Shown here: in pieces, positions 39,783 to 47,544 of the stretch
How the letters are laid out: the number at the start of each line of letters is the position of its first letter
How positions within the stretch are numbered: the first letter of the stretch is position 1
NCBI RefSeq assembly: GCF_006346315.1
Contig: NZ_VDMR01000001.1
Span: 1,364,001 to 1,428,000 of the forward strand
Source: Nocardioides litoris
GTDB lineage: Bacteria; Actinomycetota; Actinomycetes; Propionibacteriales; Nocardioidaceae
DNA: 64,000 nt
Direction: 5' to 3'
The notes under the pieces: model-generated
Databases searched by the model: none
What the model saw: only the letters and a program-made list of their open reading frames with translations
What the model was told of the DNA's origin: nothing
Position numbers and translations under genes: made by a program

Positions 39783-41066
39783 ATGAGCACCCCCAAGCAG
39801 TTCAAGATCGCCGACGTCGTCGCCGACCTCACCCGCGGCGGGATGCCGCTGCGCTTCGAGGCCTACGACGGCAGTGCCGCCGGCCCCGAGGACGCCGAGA
39901 TCCGCCTCGAGCTGGTCAACCGGCGCGGCCTGCAGTACCTCGTCACCGCGCCCGGTGACCTCGGCCTCGCCCGCGCGTACGTCGCCGGCGACCTCGTCGT
40001 GCACGGCGAGCACCCGGGCAACCCGTACGCGGTGATGCAGAAGCTCAAGGACCACACCAAGTTCCGCGCGCCGCTGCCCTCGGAGCTGCTCACCATCGTG
40101 CGGGGCCTGGGCCTGTCCAACCTCAAGCCGCCGGCCCCGCCGCCGCAGGAGCACCTGCCCCGCTGGCGCCGGATGGTGGAGGGCGTGCGGCACTCGCTGA
40201 CCCGCGACGCCGAGGCCATCCACCACCACTACGACGTCTCCAACACCTTCTACCGCCACGTGCTCGGCCCCTCGATGGCCTACACCTGCGCGGTCTACCC
40301 CTCGGCCGAGGCCACCCTCGAGCAGGCGCAGACCGAGAAGTTCGACCTCGTGGCCCGCAAGCTCGACCTCCAGCCCGGCCAGCGGCTGCTCGACGTGGGC
40401 TGCGGCTGGGGCGGCATGGTGATGCACGCCGCGAGGGAGTACGGCGTCAAGGCGCTCGGCGTCACGCTCAGCCGCCAGCAGGCCGAGTGGGCCAAGAACG
40501 CCATCGACGAGGCCGGCCTCGGCGACCTGGCCGAGGTGCGCCACCTCGACTACCGCGAGGTGCTGGAGTCCGACTTCGACGCGGTCTCCTCGATCGGCCT
40601 GACCGAGCACATCGGGGTGGGCCAGCTGGAGTCCTACTTCACGTTCCTGCACGACAAGCTCAAGCCCGAGGGCCGGCTCCTCAACCACTGCATCACCCGT
40701 CACACCAACCGCCCGGTCCGCACGGGCGCGTTCATCGACCGCTACGTCTTCCCCGACGGCGAGCTCACCGGCTCCGGTCGCCTCGTCACCGAGATGCAGG
40801 ACGTCGGCCTCGAGGTCCAGCACTCCGAGAACCTCCGCCTGCACTACGCCATGACCCTCCGGGACTGGAACCGCAACCTGGTCGAGCACTGGGACGAGTG
40901 CGTCACCGAGGTCGGCCTCGGCACCGCCCGCGTCTGGGGCCTCTACATGGCCGCCTGCCGGGTCGGGTTCGAGCGCAACGAGGTCCAGCTGCACCAGGTG
41001 CTGGCGGCCAAGGTCGGCGACGGTGGCGGCAACGGCTTCCCGCTCCGCCCCACCTGGGCCTCCTGA
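39783..41066 (+). CDS. SAM-dependent fatty-acid methyltransferase (TmsB/BfaB-like, CFA synthase family)
   Basis: The 427-residue protein has an N-terminal lipid-binding region and a class I methyltransferase core: HHHYDVSNTFYRHVLGPSMA, SAM motif I LLDVGCGWGGMVMHAAREYG, and SIGLTEHIGVGQLESYF. The bicarbonate-site residues of CFA synthases are partly retained. ATG at 39783 is preferred because AGGAAG lies 8 nt upstream; GTG at 39774 overlaps the previous stop codon. It acts with the upstream flavoprotein on membrane phospholipid acyl chains. Confidence 0.85.
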   Translation: MSTPKQFKIADVVADLTRGGMPLRFEAYDGSAAGPEDAEIRLELVNRRGLQYLVTAPGDLGLARAYVAGDLVVHGEHPGNPYAVMQKLKDHTKFRAPLPSELLTIVRGLGLSNLKPPAPPPQEHLPRWRRMVEGVRHSLTRDAEAIHHHYDVSNTFYRHVLGPSMAYTCAVYPSAEATLEQAQTEKFDLVARKLDLQPGQRLLDVGCGWGGMVMHAAREYGVKALGVTLSRQQAEWAKNAIDEAGLGDLAEVRHLDYREVLESDFDAVSSIGLTEHIGVGQLESYFTFLHDKLKPEGRLLNHCITRHTNRPVRTGAFIDRYVFPDGELTGSGRLVTEMQDVGLEVQHSENLRLHYAMTLRDWNRNLVEHWDECVTEVGLGTARVWGLYMAACRVGFERNEVQLHQVLAAKVGDGGGNGFPLRPTWAS

Positions 41067-41080
41067 CCCGGTGCTCCGCT

Positions 41081-41107
41081 GACCCGTCGTGGGTCCACGG
41101 CGGGTCG
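41081..41107. repeat. CGACCCGTCG palindromic repeat, copy 3
   Basis: Arms GACCCGTCG and CGGCGGGTC (8 of 9 paired) flank GGGTCCAC-type spacer sequence. It lies just downstream of the methyltransferase gene and over the -35 area of the next gene, so it could be a terminator, operator or dispersed repeat. Confidence 0.5.
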
Positions 41108-41127
41108 GCGTGGATAGCATCGAGCCG

Positions 41128-41823
41128 ATGAGCACCAAGGCCGCGACGTACGACGCCGAGGTGGTCTCGCGCACCCCGCTGACCGACCACCTGGTGCGGC
41201 TGGTGCTCGGCGGGCCCGGCCTGTCCGGCTTCACGTCCACGGGCGTCCCCGACGAGTGGGTCGGGCTGGTCGTGCCGGGCCAGTTCCAGAGCCGCTACTA
41301 CACCGTGCGGTCCTGGGACGGCGCCGAGCTGGTCCTCGACGTGGTGGTCCACGACGTCGGGCTGGTGACCGAGTGGGCGCGGGGCGGGTGCGTGGGCGAC
41401 CACGTCACCGTCACCGAGCCCAAGGGGTCCTTCGCGCTCCCCGGCGGCGCGGCCTGGCTGCTGCTCGTCGGCGACCTGACCGCCCTGCCGGCGATGGCCC
41501 GCATCCGCGAGACCGTCGACGTGCCCACCCGGGTGTGGGCCGAGGCGCCTGAACCGGTGGCCGACTACCTGCCCGGCGAGGTCACCTGGCTGGCGCAGGA
41601 GGCCGACGGGGTCAGCCACCTGGCCGAGGTCGTCGAGGGCATCGACTGGCCCGCGGGCGACGGCTACTTCTGGATGGCGGGGGAGTCGGCCCAGATGCGC
41701 GCCATCCGCAAGCACCTGATGCGCGACCGGCAGCTGCCGAGCGCCGCCTACGACGTGATGGGCTACTGGCGCTCGGTGGCCGGACGCCAGCCGCGCGCCG
41801 TGGACCCGAGGAGGAACGCATGA
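41128..41823 (+). CDS. Siderophore-interacting protein-like FAD reductase
   Basis: The 231-residue SIP/ViuB-like flavoreductase has an FAD-binding domain (SRYYTVRSWDGAELVLDVVV), ATEWARG-like GLVTEWARGG region, the PKGSFALP loop and a C-terminal NAD(P)-binding half (GDLTALPAMARI, FWMAGESAQMRAIRKHL). SIPs release iron from imported ferric siderophores by reduction. ATG lies 7 nt after TAGCAT (41115-41120). No iron box is evident here and no siderophore genes are adjacent. Overlaps era as ATGA. Confidence 0.85.
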   Translation: MSTKAATYDAEVVSRTPLTDHLVRLVLGGPGLSGFTSTGVPDEWVGLVVPGQFQSRYYTVRSWDGAELVLDVVVHDVGLVTEWARGGCVGDHVTVTEPKGSFALPGGAAWLLLVGDLTALPAMARIRETVDVPTRVWAEAPEPVADYLPGEVTWLAQEADGVSHLAEVVEGIDWPAGDGYFWMAGESAQMRAIRKHLMRDRQLPSAAYDVMGYWRSVAGRQPRAVDPRRNA

Positions 41824-42764
41824 CCGAGCAGCCCGCCCCGCCGTCCGACCGGCCGCACCGCAGCGGGTTCGTCTCGTTCGTCGGCCGCCCCAACGCCGGC
41901 AAGTCGACGCTGACCAACGCCCTGGTCGGCCGCAAGGTCGTCATCACCAGCGACAAGCCGCAGACCACCCGCACCGTCGTGCGCGGCATCGTCCACCGCG
42001 ACGACGCCCAGCTGATCCTCGTCGACACTCCCGGCCTGCACCGCCCGCGCACCCTGCTCGGCGAGCGCCTCAACGACCTGGTCATGACCACGTGGTCCGA
42101 GGTCGACGTGGTCGCGGTCTGCTTCCCCAGCAACGAGAAGATCGGGCCCGGCGACCGCTTCATCGTCAACGAGCTGGCCAAGGTCAAGCGCACCACCAAG
42201 ATCGCCGTCGCCACCAAGACCGACCTCGCCGCGCCCGACCGGATCGGCGAGCACCTGCTCGACATCACCCGACTCGGCACCGAGACCGGCACCGACTGGG
42301 CCGAGGTCGTCCCCGTCTCGGCCAAGGCCGGCGACCAGGTCGGCCTGCTGGCCGACCTTCTGGTCGACCGGCTGCCCGAGGGCCCGCAGCTCTACCCTGA
42401 CGGCGACCTCACCGACGCCCCGGAGGAGGTGCTCGCGGCCGAGCTCATCCGCGAGGCCGCGCTCGACGGCGTGCGCGACGAGCTGCCGCACTCCATCGCC
42501 GTCGTCGTCGAGGAGATGGGCCTGCGCGAGGGCCGGCCCGAGGACAAGCCGCTGCTCGACATCCACGCCAACCTGTACGTCGAGCGCGACTCCCAGAAGG
42601 GCATCGTGATCGGCCACAAGGGCTCGCGGCTCCGCGACGTCGGCAAGCGGGCCCGGCTGCAGATCGAGGCGCTCCTGGGCACCCCGGTCTACCTCGACCT
42701 GCACGTCAAGATCGCCAAGGACTGGCAGCGCGACCCGCGGCAGCTGCGCAAGCTCGGCTTCTGA
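41820..42764 (+). CDS. era: GTPase Era
   Basis: The 314-residue Ras-like GTPase needed for 30S maturation has G1 GRPNAGKST (about 22-30), switch I QTTRTVVRG, G3 DTPGL, G4 TKTD and a C-terminal KH domain (YVERDSQKGIVIGHKGSRLR). Standard length. It overlaps the preceding reductase gene by 4 nt. Membrane-peripheral in other bacteria. Confidence 0.96.
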   Translation: MTEQPAPPSDRPHRSGFVSFVGRPNAGKSTLTNALVGRKVVITSDKPQTTRTVVRGIVHRDDAQLILVDTPGLHRPRTLLGERLNDLVMTTWSEVDVVAVCFPSNEKIGPGDRFIVNELAKVKRTTKIAVATKTDLAAPDRIGEHLLDITRLGTETGTDWAEVVPVSAKAGDQVGLLADLLVDRLPEGPQLYPDGDLTDAPEEVLAAELIREAALDGVRDELPHSIAVVVEEMGLREGRPEDKPLLDIHANLYVERDSQKGIVIGHKGSRLRDVGKRARLQIEALLGTPVYLDLHVKIAKDWQRDPRQLRKLGF

Positions 42765-42816
42765 GCCCCGCGCCCCGCCGACCCTCCGACGGGACCGACC
42801 GCTCGCACCCGGTGGG

Positions 42817-43698
42817 TCAGTCCTCGGTCCAGCAGCGCACGAACGTCTGGCCCGCGGCCCACTCCTGCGCGTCGGGGCCCTCGGAGGCCCAGCGGTAGCT
42901 CAGCGGGTCGTCGGCGATGCCGGCGGCGGCGTCCTCGCAGGGGGCGCCGGCCTCGCTGACCGCGCGGCGGCCGGGGTAGTCGCCGGGCTCGAGCGGGAGC
43001 ACCGAGAACGCCCGCCAGGAGTGCTCGGCGCTGCACGGCACCCGCTCGAAGGACCGCTCCGACGGACTGGCGGTGCCGCACATGCCGTAGCGCTGCCGCC
43101 CCTCCTCGGTGCCGAGGACGCCCTCCAGCGACCCCGTCACCGCGAGCAGGTCGCGCTGGCCGGCGAGGGCCACGACGTCGCAGCGGAACCACGCCGCACC
43201 CTCGCTGGAGGCCTCCAGGCTCGGGGTGAACCACACCGCCCGGAGCATGCTCAGCCGCTGGTCCTCCAGCGACCCGCCGACGAACCGGCCGAGCCGGTCG
43301 GGGCAGGTCGTGGCGACCTGCTGCTGGACCCGCTCGGAGTCGACGGCCAGCAGGTGCCCGTCGACGACGTTGTCGACCGTGCCGATCGCGAACGTCTCGG
43401 CCGTGTGCCGCTGGCGGCAGCGCACCGGCTCGGCCCCGTTGGTCGGCGAGACGGCCTGGCGGAAGGTGAGCCGGAAGCAGGCGCCGGCCTCGGGCCCGGC
43501 CACCGGCGCGGCCGTGGGCGGCGGGGTGGGGGTCACCACGGCGCTGGGCGAGGCGGTGGGGCCGGCGTCGGGCTCGTCGCTGCCCGAGCAGCCCGCGGCG
43601 AGCCCGCCGAGGAGCAGCAGCGCGGCGCCGAGCACGGTCGCGCGCGCCGTACGACGGGGCACGGGGTGGCCCATGCCGGGAGTCACGCGGGGACTCAC
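42817..43698 (-). CDS. Septum-formation family lipoprotein, copy A
   Basis: The 293-residue lipoprotein has a signal with lipobox AAGC, a Pro/Thr-rich linker and a Cys-rich Septum_form-type domain (GACFRLTF, CRQRHTAETFAIG, TTCPDRLGRF, FRCDVVAL, CSAEHSWRAF, FVRCWTED) in which many Cys could pair as disulfides outside the membrane. It is a clear paralogue of the next gene. Start GTG at 43698, 7 nt after that gene's stop; ATG at 43674 is the alternative. The name reflects family only; a role in division is not established. Confidence 0.8.
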   Translation of the reverse strand: MSPRVTPGMGHPVPRRTARATVLGAALLLLGGLAAGCSGSDEPDAGPTASPSAVVTPTPPPTAAPVAGPEAGACFRLTFRQAVSPTNGAEPVRCRQRHTAETFAIGTVDNVVDGHLLAVDSERVQQQVATTCPDRLGRFVGGSLEDQRLSMLRAVWFTPSLEASSEGAAWFRCDVVALAGQRDLLAVTGSLEGVLGTEEGRQRYGMCGTASPSERSFERVPCSAEHSWRAFSVLPLEPGDYPGRRAVSEAGAPCEDAAAGIADDPLSYRWASEGPDAQEWAAGQTFVRCWTED

Positions 43699-43705
43699 GC
43701 GGGGC

Positions 43706-44518
43706 TCACTCGGTGGTCCGGGCCCAGCACACCGAGCGTCGGTTGCCGGCGTTCCACTCGGGCTCGCGGAACCAGGTGTAGCCGTAGTCGAACTGCGCGG
43801 GGTAGTTGAGCCACGCCTGGACCGAGCGCTTGCAGAAGTCGCGGGAGCGCACCTCGGAGAGGCGGTCGCCCGGGTAGGCGTCGGCCTCCTCGCCGAGCTT
43901 GATCGTGGTCACCGCGCGCCAGTCGTGGGGCTGCGAGCACGGGGTCTTGGGGGCGCCGGAGACGGAGGGGCCGTCGACGCAGGCCAGCCACTTGTCGTCG
44001 GGCCGGCCCTGGAGCAGCCCGCGGGCCGTCTTGGGCAGCGCGACCAGCTCCTTGCTCTGCGCGCCGCCGCCGACGACGTCGCAGCGGTACCACCGGGCGC
44101 CGTCCTCCCACGCCTTGGGCGACGGCCGGAACCACGCCCAGCTCAGCACCGTGCGCATGGTCAGGCTCTCGTCGGCGCCGACGAAGGTGCGCAGGCCCTC
44201 GCTGCAGGTGTCGTAGGCGAACTGGGCGACCTCGGGGGAGTCGTAGCCGGCGTCGTCGAGCTCGGGCGGCAGCTCGCCGACGGCGTACGTCTCGGCGGTG
44301 TGGCGCTCCGCGCACGGCACGACGGGGCTGGCGTTGGTCGGGGCGGCGACGTCGGTCAGGGCGAGCCGGCGGCAGGAGCCGAGGTCGGGGGCCTCCACGG
44401 CGTCGACCTGCTCCGGGTCGGTCTCGCCGCTCTGGCCGGCGGACTCGCCGCAGCCGGCCAGCAGGGCCAGCAGGGCCACCACGGCCAGCACCACCGCCAG
44501 CGGGGACCTCGTCGTCAC
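43706..44518 (-). CDS. Septum-formation family lipoprotein, copy B
   Basis: The 270-residue lipoprotein has lipobox LAGC and the same Cys-pattern as copy A (GSCRRLAL, CAERHTAETYAVG, DTCSEGLRTFVG, YRCDVVGG, CSQPHDWRAVT, SVCWARTTE). It is a tandem duplicate of copy A and the first gene of the pair. GTG at 44518 gives a short n-region followed by a strong hydrophobic core. Divergent from the guanidine riboswitch-exporter unit. Confidence 0.8.
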   Translation of the reverse strand: MTTRSPLAVVLAVVALLALLAGCGESAGQSGETDPEQVDAVEAPDLGSCRRLALTDVAAPTNASPVVPCAERHTAETYAVGELPPELDDAGYDSPEVAQFAYDTCSEGLRTFVGADESLTMRTVLSWAWFRPSPKAWEDGARWYRCDVVGGGAQSKELVALPKTARGLLQGRPDDKWLACVDGPSVSGAPKTPCSQPHDWRAVTTIKLGEEADAYPGDRLSEVRSRDFCKRSVQAWLNYPAQFDYGYTWFREPEWNAGNRRSVCWARTTE

Positions 44519-44579
44519 AGGGGGCGATGCTACCGACCGGGGTGTGAGAGCCTGGGACCACGCCTGCGCGATGCGGGCG

Positions 44580-44619
44580 CCGGACGAGGGAGCCGTACCC
44601 GGAACGCGACAAGACGGCC
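44580..44619 (+). ncRNA. Guanidine-III (ykkC-III) riboswitch
   Basis: The segment reads CCGGACGAGGGAGCC, GTACCCGG, then GACAAGACGGCC. It matches the conserved class III guanidine aptamer (CCGGACGAGG, CCGUACCCGG, ACAAGACGGC), a compact pseudoknot. The GGAGGAG ribosome-binding site begins at the 3' edge, so ligand binding should expose or hide the site and control translation of the SMR exporter. Class identified by eye from the conserved core; gene context agrees. Confidence 0.88.
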
Positions 44620-44632
44620 GGAGGAGCTCGTC

Positions 44633-44947
44633 ATGGCGTGGATCGTGCTCGTGGTGTCCGGGGTGCTGGAGGCCGTGTGGGCCACCGCCCTCGGCCGGTC
44701 GGAGGGGTTCAGCCGGCTGGCCCCGTCGCTGGTGTTCGGCGCGGCGCTCGTGCTCAGCATGGGCGGCCTGGCCTGGGCGATGCGCACGCTGCCCGTGGGC
44801 ACGTCGTACGCCGTGTGGGTCGGCATCGGCGCCGCCCTCACCGTGGTGGTCGCGATGGTCACGGGCGAGGAGCCCGTCAGCGTGGTCAAGGTGCTGCTCA
44901 TCATGGGCCTCGTCGGCTGCGTGGTCGGGCTCAAGCTGACCCACTGA
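44633..44947 (+). CDS. SMR family guanidinium exporter (SugE/Gdx-like)
   Basis: The 104-residue, four-helix small multidrug resistance protein begins MAWIVLVVSGVLEAVWATAL with the membrane Glu13 required for proton-coupled exchange. The GLAWAMRTLPVGTSYAVWVG signature follows. It belongs to the Gdx (SugE) branch, which exports guanidinium rather than bulky cations; the guanidine riboswitch directly upstream strongly supports this. Confidence 0.92.
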   Translation: MAWIVLVVSGVLEAVWATALGRSEGFSRLAPSLVFGAALVLSMGGLAWAMRTLPVGTSYAVWVGIGAALTVVVAMVTGEEPVSVVKVLLIMGLVGCVVGLKLTH

Positions 44948-44967
44948 GCCCGCGGACCGTCCCCGCG

Positions 44968-45459
44968 TCAGTCGGCGACGAGCGCGGCGAGGGTCGCCCC
45001 CAGCTCGTGGGCCGCCGCGCGGGCGTCCGCATCGACCTCGCCGAGCACCTCGAGCACCCCGGCCGCCTGCCGCCAGGGCAGGGCACCGGCGATGGCCAGG
45101 ACCGAGCGGACCGCGCCTGCGGTGTCGTAGCGGCCGTGCACCCACACCCCGAACGGCACGCGACCACCCGGGGACGTGCCGCCGGCGGCGGACCCGTCGT
45201 CGGACAGGGCGCCGCCGACCTCGAGGAAGAGGCTGTCGAAGAAGTGGTTCATCGCACCGCTCATGTAGCCGAAGTTCGCAGTGCAGCCCAGCACAATGCC
45301 GTCAGCAGCGAGCACGTCGTCGGCTGTTGCCGCTAGGGCCTCCCGGACGACGACATCGACGCCTTCAATGGCATCGTCGTTAGCACCGGCGATCACTCCC
45401 GTTGTGAGGGTCTGAACGCTTGGCGTTGGAGAGTGATGGACGACCAACAGGGTGGGCAC
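44968..45459 (-). CDS. Flavodoxin-family protein, hybrid gene at island edge
   Basis: The 163-residue flavodoxin/NADPH-dependent FMN reductase-like protein begins VPTLLVVHHSPTPSVQTLT and has the flavin-site loop GCTANFGYMSGAMNHFFDSL. The 3' part (44968 to about 45270) has host-like very high GC, whereas the 5' part (about 45277-45459) is AT-richer and resembles a second 5' copy at 49221-49403. The reading frame is intact, so the island appears to have replaced the start of the gene while preserving it. Start GTG at 45459. Confidence 0.8.
   Translation of the reverse strand: MPTLLVVHHSPTPSVQTLTTGVIAGANDDAIEGVDVVVREALAATADDVLAADGIVLGCTANFGYMSGAMNHFFDSLFLEVGGALSDDGSAAGGTSPGGRVPFGVWVHGRYDTAGAVRSVLAIAGALPWRQAAGVLEVLGEVDADARAAAHELGATLAALVAD
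45265..45276. repeat. Left putative island junction (att-like core)
   Basis: GTAGCCGAAGTT is shared, with one mismatch, with 49209-49220 (GTACCCGAAGTT). It lies in codons for the flavin-binding loop of the flavodoxin gene, exactly where GC content and codon use change. Confidence 0.55.
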
Positions 45460-45497
45460 GTCATCCAGGCTAGGTGCCGCTGTCGGTGGGTGGATCC

Positions 45498-46256
45498 ATG
45501 ATGTCGATCGTGCTGACGATGAGCGAACTGATGACGCACCTCGACACTGTCTGCCCACCCGGCGCTTCGACTGGACTGGTGGGCATCGACCGACTGACTG
45601 GTGGGCTGAGAAGAGGCCAGGTGTGGCTTGTCGTTGGCGTGCCCGAAGAGGGACGGACCACGCTGGCGGTGCAATGGGCGAGAGAGTTCGCTGAACAAGG
45701 CCACGCCACGGTCCTTTGGACCCCTCGACAGCCTGCCGCCGATATCGCTGACCGCCTGATCGCTCAGGCGGGTCCGGTTCCGCTCCGAGGCACCGAGGGA
45801 AAAGAACGTCGATCTCGGGCCGTTGAAAGAGTCGCAACGCTCCCGTTGCGTGTTGTTCCAAAGGGGGATGGACCGCCCCCTCACGCCGCGCTGACGCCCG
45901 GCGATGGCCGATCATCGACGCTCGTTATCGACGACGCCGACCTGTTGGGGATTGAACCGGACGCCGTCCGCGCCCTCGTGAGTCGCACCGCGCTAGTGGT
46001 GACGTTGCCGAGAGCGCAGGTTGTCTCCAATGATCCGGTCCGGGACGACCTTGACCCATCGTGGGCTCAGGTCGCCGACCTGGTGGTCGAGGTCCGCCAC
46101 CGCGGGCTACCTGACGGTGATGAGCATCTGCGCGCAGGGGAAGCGGATCTGATCGTTCTGCACCATCGCTGGGGTCCGTGTTCGAGGATCGGTGTTCAGT
46201 TCCAGGCGCACTACTCGCGCTTTATCGACGGGAGTCGACCATGTCCACCGCGCTAG
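45498..46256 (+). CDS. DnaB-like C-terminal-domain ATPase with altered P-loop
   Basis: The 252-residue RecA-fold protein resembles only the C-terminal half of replicative helicase DnaB: TGLVGIDRLTGGLRRGQVWL, then the P-loop GVPEEGRTT (47-55), where the invariant Walker A Lys is Arg. Walker B-like TLVIDDADLL is at 141-150. It lacks the DnaB N-terminal collar, and a hexameric helicase role is doubtful. ATG 45498 (or 45501) with GGTGGA upstream. It overlaps the next gene by 16 nt. Divergent from the flavodoxin hybrid. Confidence 0.75.
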   Translation: MMSIVLTMSELMTHLDTVCPPGASTGLVGIDRLTGGLRRGQVWLVVGVPEEGRTTLAVQWAREFAEQGHATVLWTPRQPAADIADRLIAQAGPVPLRGTEGKERRSRAVERVATLPLRVVPKGDGPPPHAALTPGDGRSSTLVIDDADLLGIEPDAVRALVSRTALVVTLPRAQVVSNDPVRDDLDPSWAQVADLVVEVRHRGLPDGDEHLRAGEADLIVLHHRWGPCSRIGVQFQAHYSRFIDGSRPCPPR

Positions 46257-46879
46257 TCGAGGAGATCCGGCTGGTCATCGGTATGGCTGGGACGCGACTA
46301 CTTGTTGAGGCGTACTTCGATCCAACACGTCGATTCGCTGGGGCGACGTTCGACCTCTTGGGCGACAACCCAGCGAACGAGTTCACAACGGCCGACGTCC
46401 TGGGGGCGAGCCTTCTCGACGTGGGATTCCTGCCCAGGGCGGTACGCGGGCTCCTGGTCGACGAACGCCGAGAGCAACTCAATGCCCTTCTGGCGGAGAT
46501 CCCGAACAACGTCGATCTGTGGGAGGCAACCGATACTGACCTGGGACCTGCCCGCCTGCTGTGGACCGCTGTCATGGGACTAGAGGGCGTTGGGCCCACG
46601 CGAACCAGCAAGTTGATGGCCAGGAAGCGACCCCGGCTCATTCCGGTGATCGACAAAGTGGTCCGTGGCGCACTTCCTTCGCTCGGATCTGACTCGTGGT
46701 TGTCTATGCAAACGGCGCTCCGCTCCGATATCGACCTACGCGGTCAGATCGACGGGCTGCGGCCCGAGTCCGCTCGTGACATCAGCACTCTGCGCATCCT
46801 CGATGCCGCACTGTGGATGAACCTGAGTCGATCGACGCACGTTGCGCGAGAACGACGCCGCGTCAGCAGTTCGACCTGA
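46241..46879 (+). CDS. DUF6308 family protein with HhH-like segment
   Basis: The 212-residue protein has a helix-hairpin-helix-like GLEGVGPTRTSKLMARK (113-129) followed by RPRLIPVIDKVV, the pattern of DUF6308 proteins in actinobacteria. HhH segments usually bind DNA without sequence preference. The start lies inside the end of the DnaB-like gene (16-nt overlap), implying coupled translation and a shared task. No catalytic motif is recognised. Function unknown. Confidence 0.7.
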   Translation: MSTALVEEIRLVIGMAGTRLLVEAYFDPTRRFAGATFDLLGDNPANEFTTADVLGASLLDVGFLPRAVRGLLVDERREQLNALLAEIPNNVDLWEATDTDLGPARLLWTAVMGLEGVGPTRTSKLMARKRPRLIPVIDKVVRGALPSLGSDSWLSMQTALRSDIDLRGQIDGLRPESARDISTLRILDAALWMNLSRSTHVARERRRVSSST

Positions 46880-46920
46880 GCACACGTCGCCAGGCATGGC
46901 GGTCAGCGCCTCACAGGCGG

Positions 46921-46996
46921 CGGCCTCGACGCCTCAATCGCGTCGTCGTCGCCTCCGGCGATCGCCGCGTCCGTAGGTGACCGCACGAGCGGCGGG
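46921..46996 (-). pseudogene. Degraded fragment of the flavodoxin 5' region
   Basis: About 76 bp align with the native flavodoxin start at 49299-49376 (translated PPPLVRSPTDAAIAGG...DDAIEAS against PTPAVRSLADAVVAGARDDAIEGV), with a 1-bp deletion that breaks the frame. It lies in the otherwise empty 244-bp gap between the DUF6308 gene and the first microprotein and suggests an earlier insertion boundary. Confidence 0.6.
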
Positions 46997-47123
46997 GGTA
47001 GCGGACCAGCAGCAGGCGCGACCGCGGTCTCGACGGTATTGACGGTGATGGGGATCCGGACAGTCGCGGAGGGGACTCGGCGTGGCGTCTGATTAGATGC
47101 TGGTTGGGGGCGAGACTTAGGCC

Positions 47124-47267
47124 ATGAGCGAATCATCGAGCGACCCCGAGCCGACTGAAGGCGTCGACAAACCCGCCGCGGAACCGGGCGGCCGACCGTC
47201 TTGGATCGAATCTGAGTTGGAGCACGGCGACTTGCAGGGCGACGGCATCGAGCGGAAGCGGCACTAG
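47124..47267 (+). CDS. Acidic microprotein A
   Basis: The 47-residue protein, MSESSSDPEPTEGV at the start, has a core EPGGRPSWIESELE and a basic tail (ERKRH). The core and the N-terminal SEP-rich stretch are shared with microprotein B 121 bp downstream, which argues that both short frames are real genes. It has no membrane segment or Cys. It resembles no family known to me; an adaptor, antitoxin-like or regulatory role is possible. Confidence 0.55.
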   Translation: MSESSSDPEPTEGVDKPAAEPGGRPSWIESELEHGDLQGDGIERKRH

Positions 47268-47381
47268 CCGACCTGTACGGCCGCGATAGGGATACCACGG
47301 CTACCTCACCGCCGCCACGGAGGCTGATCCTGAGCAGTGACGCGGCGCGTCGCTGCTGTGTTGCCGTCACAGCCGTCAGAG

Positions 47382-47401
47382 TTGGCTCGTGAGTGAGCCA
47401 A
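47382..47401 (+). promoter_or_regulatory. Inverted repeat across the start codon of microprotein B
   Basis: TTGGCTC and GAGCCAA are perfect 7-bp arms flanking GTGAGT, so the GTG start codon is in the loop. This could be an operator or an RNA hairpin limiting initiation. Confidence 0.4.
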
Positions 47402-47541
47402 CGAGTGAACCGGAACCCTCTGAGGACGTGGAGGGACCGGTCAGCGAGCCCGGCGGTAGACCTTCCTGGATTGACTTCGAGTTGGAAAAGGCCAGTCGTC
47501 AACGCCGTGAGGCGGAGACCCGCCGAGACGAAGATGAGTAG
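47389..47541 (+). CDS. Acidic microprotein B
   Basis: The 50-residue protein, MSEPTSEPEPSEDV at the start, has a core EPGGRPSWIDFELEKA and a charged helical tail (SRQRRETR-like). It is a paralogue of microprotein A. It ends 3 nt before the membrane protein gene, forming an operon with it. The shared GRPSWI-x-x-ELE motif is the part under constraint. Function unknown. Confidence 0.6.
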   Translation: MSEPTSEPEPSEDVEGPVSEPGGRPSWIDFELEKASRQRREAETRRDEDE

Positions 47542-47544
47542 CCG

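Noticed and set aside
43109..44632. Upstream extension of the SMR exporter frame
   Set aside because: Antisense to the septum-formation lipoproteins; the riboswitch and GGAGGA before 44633 define the start.
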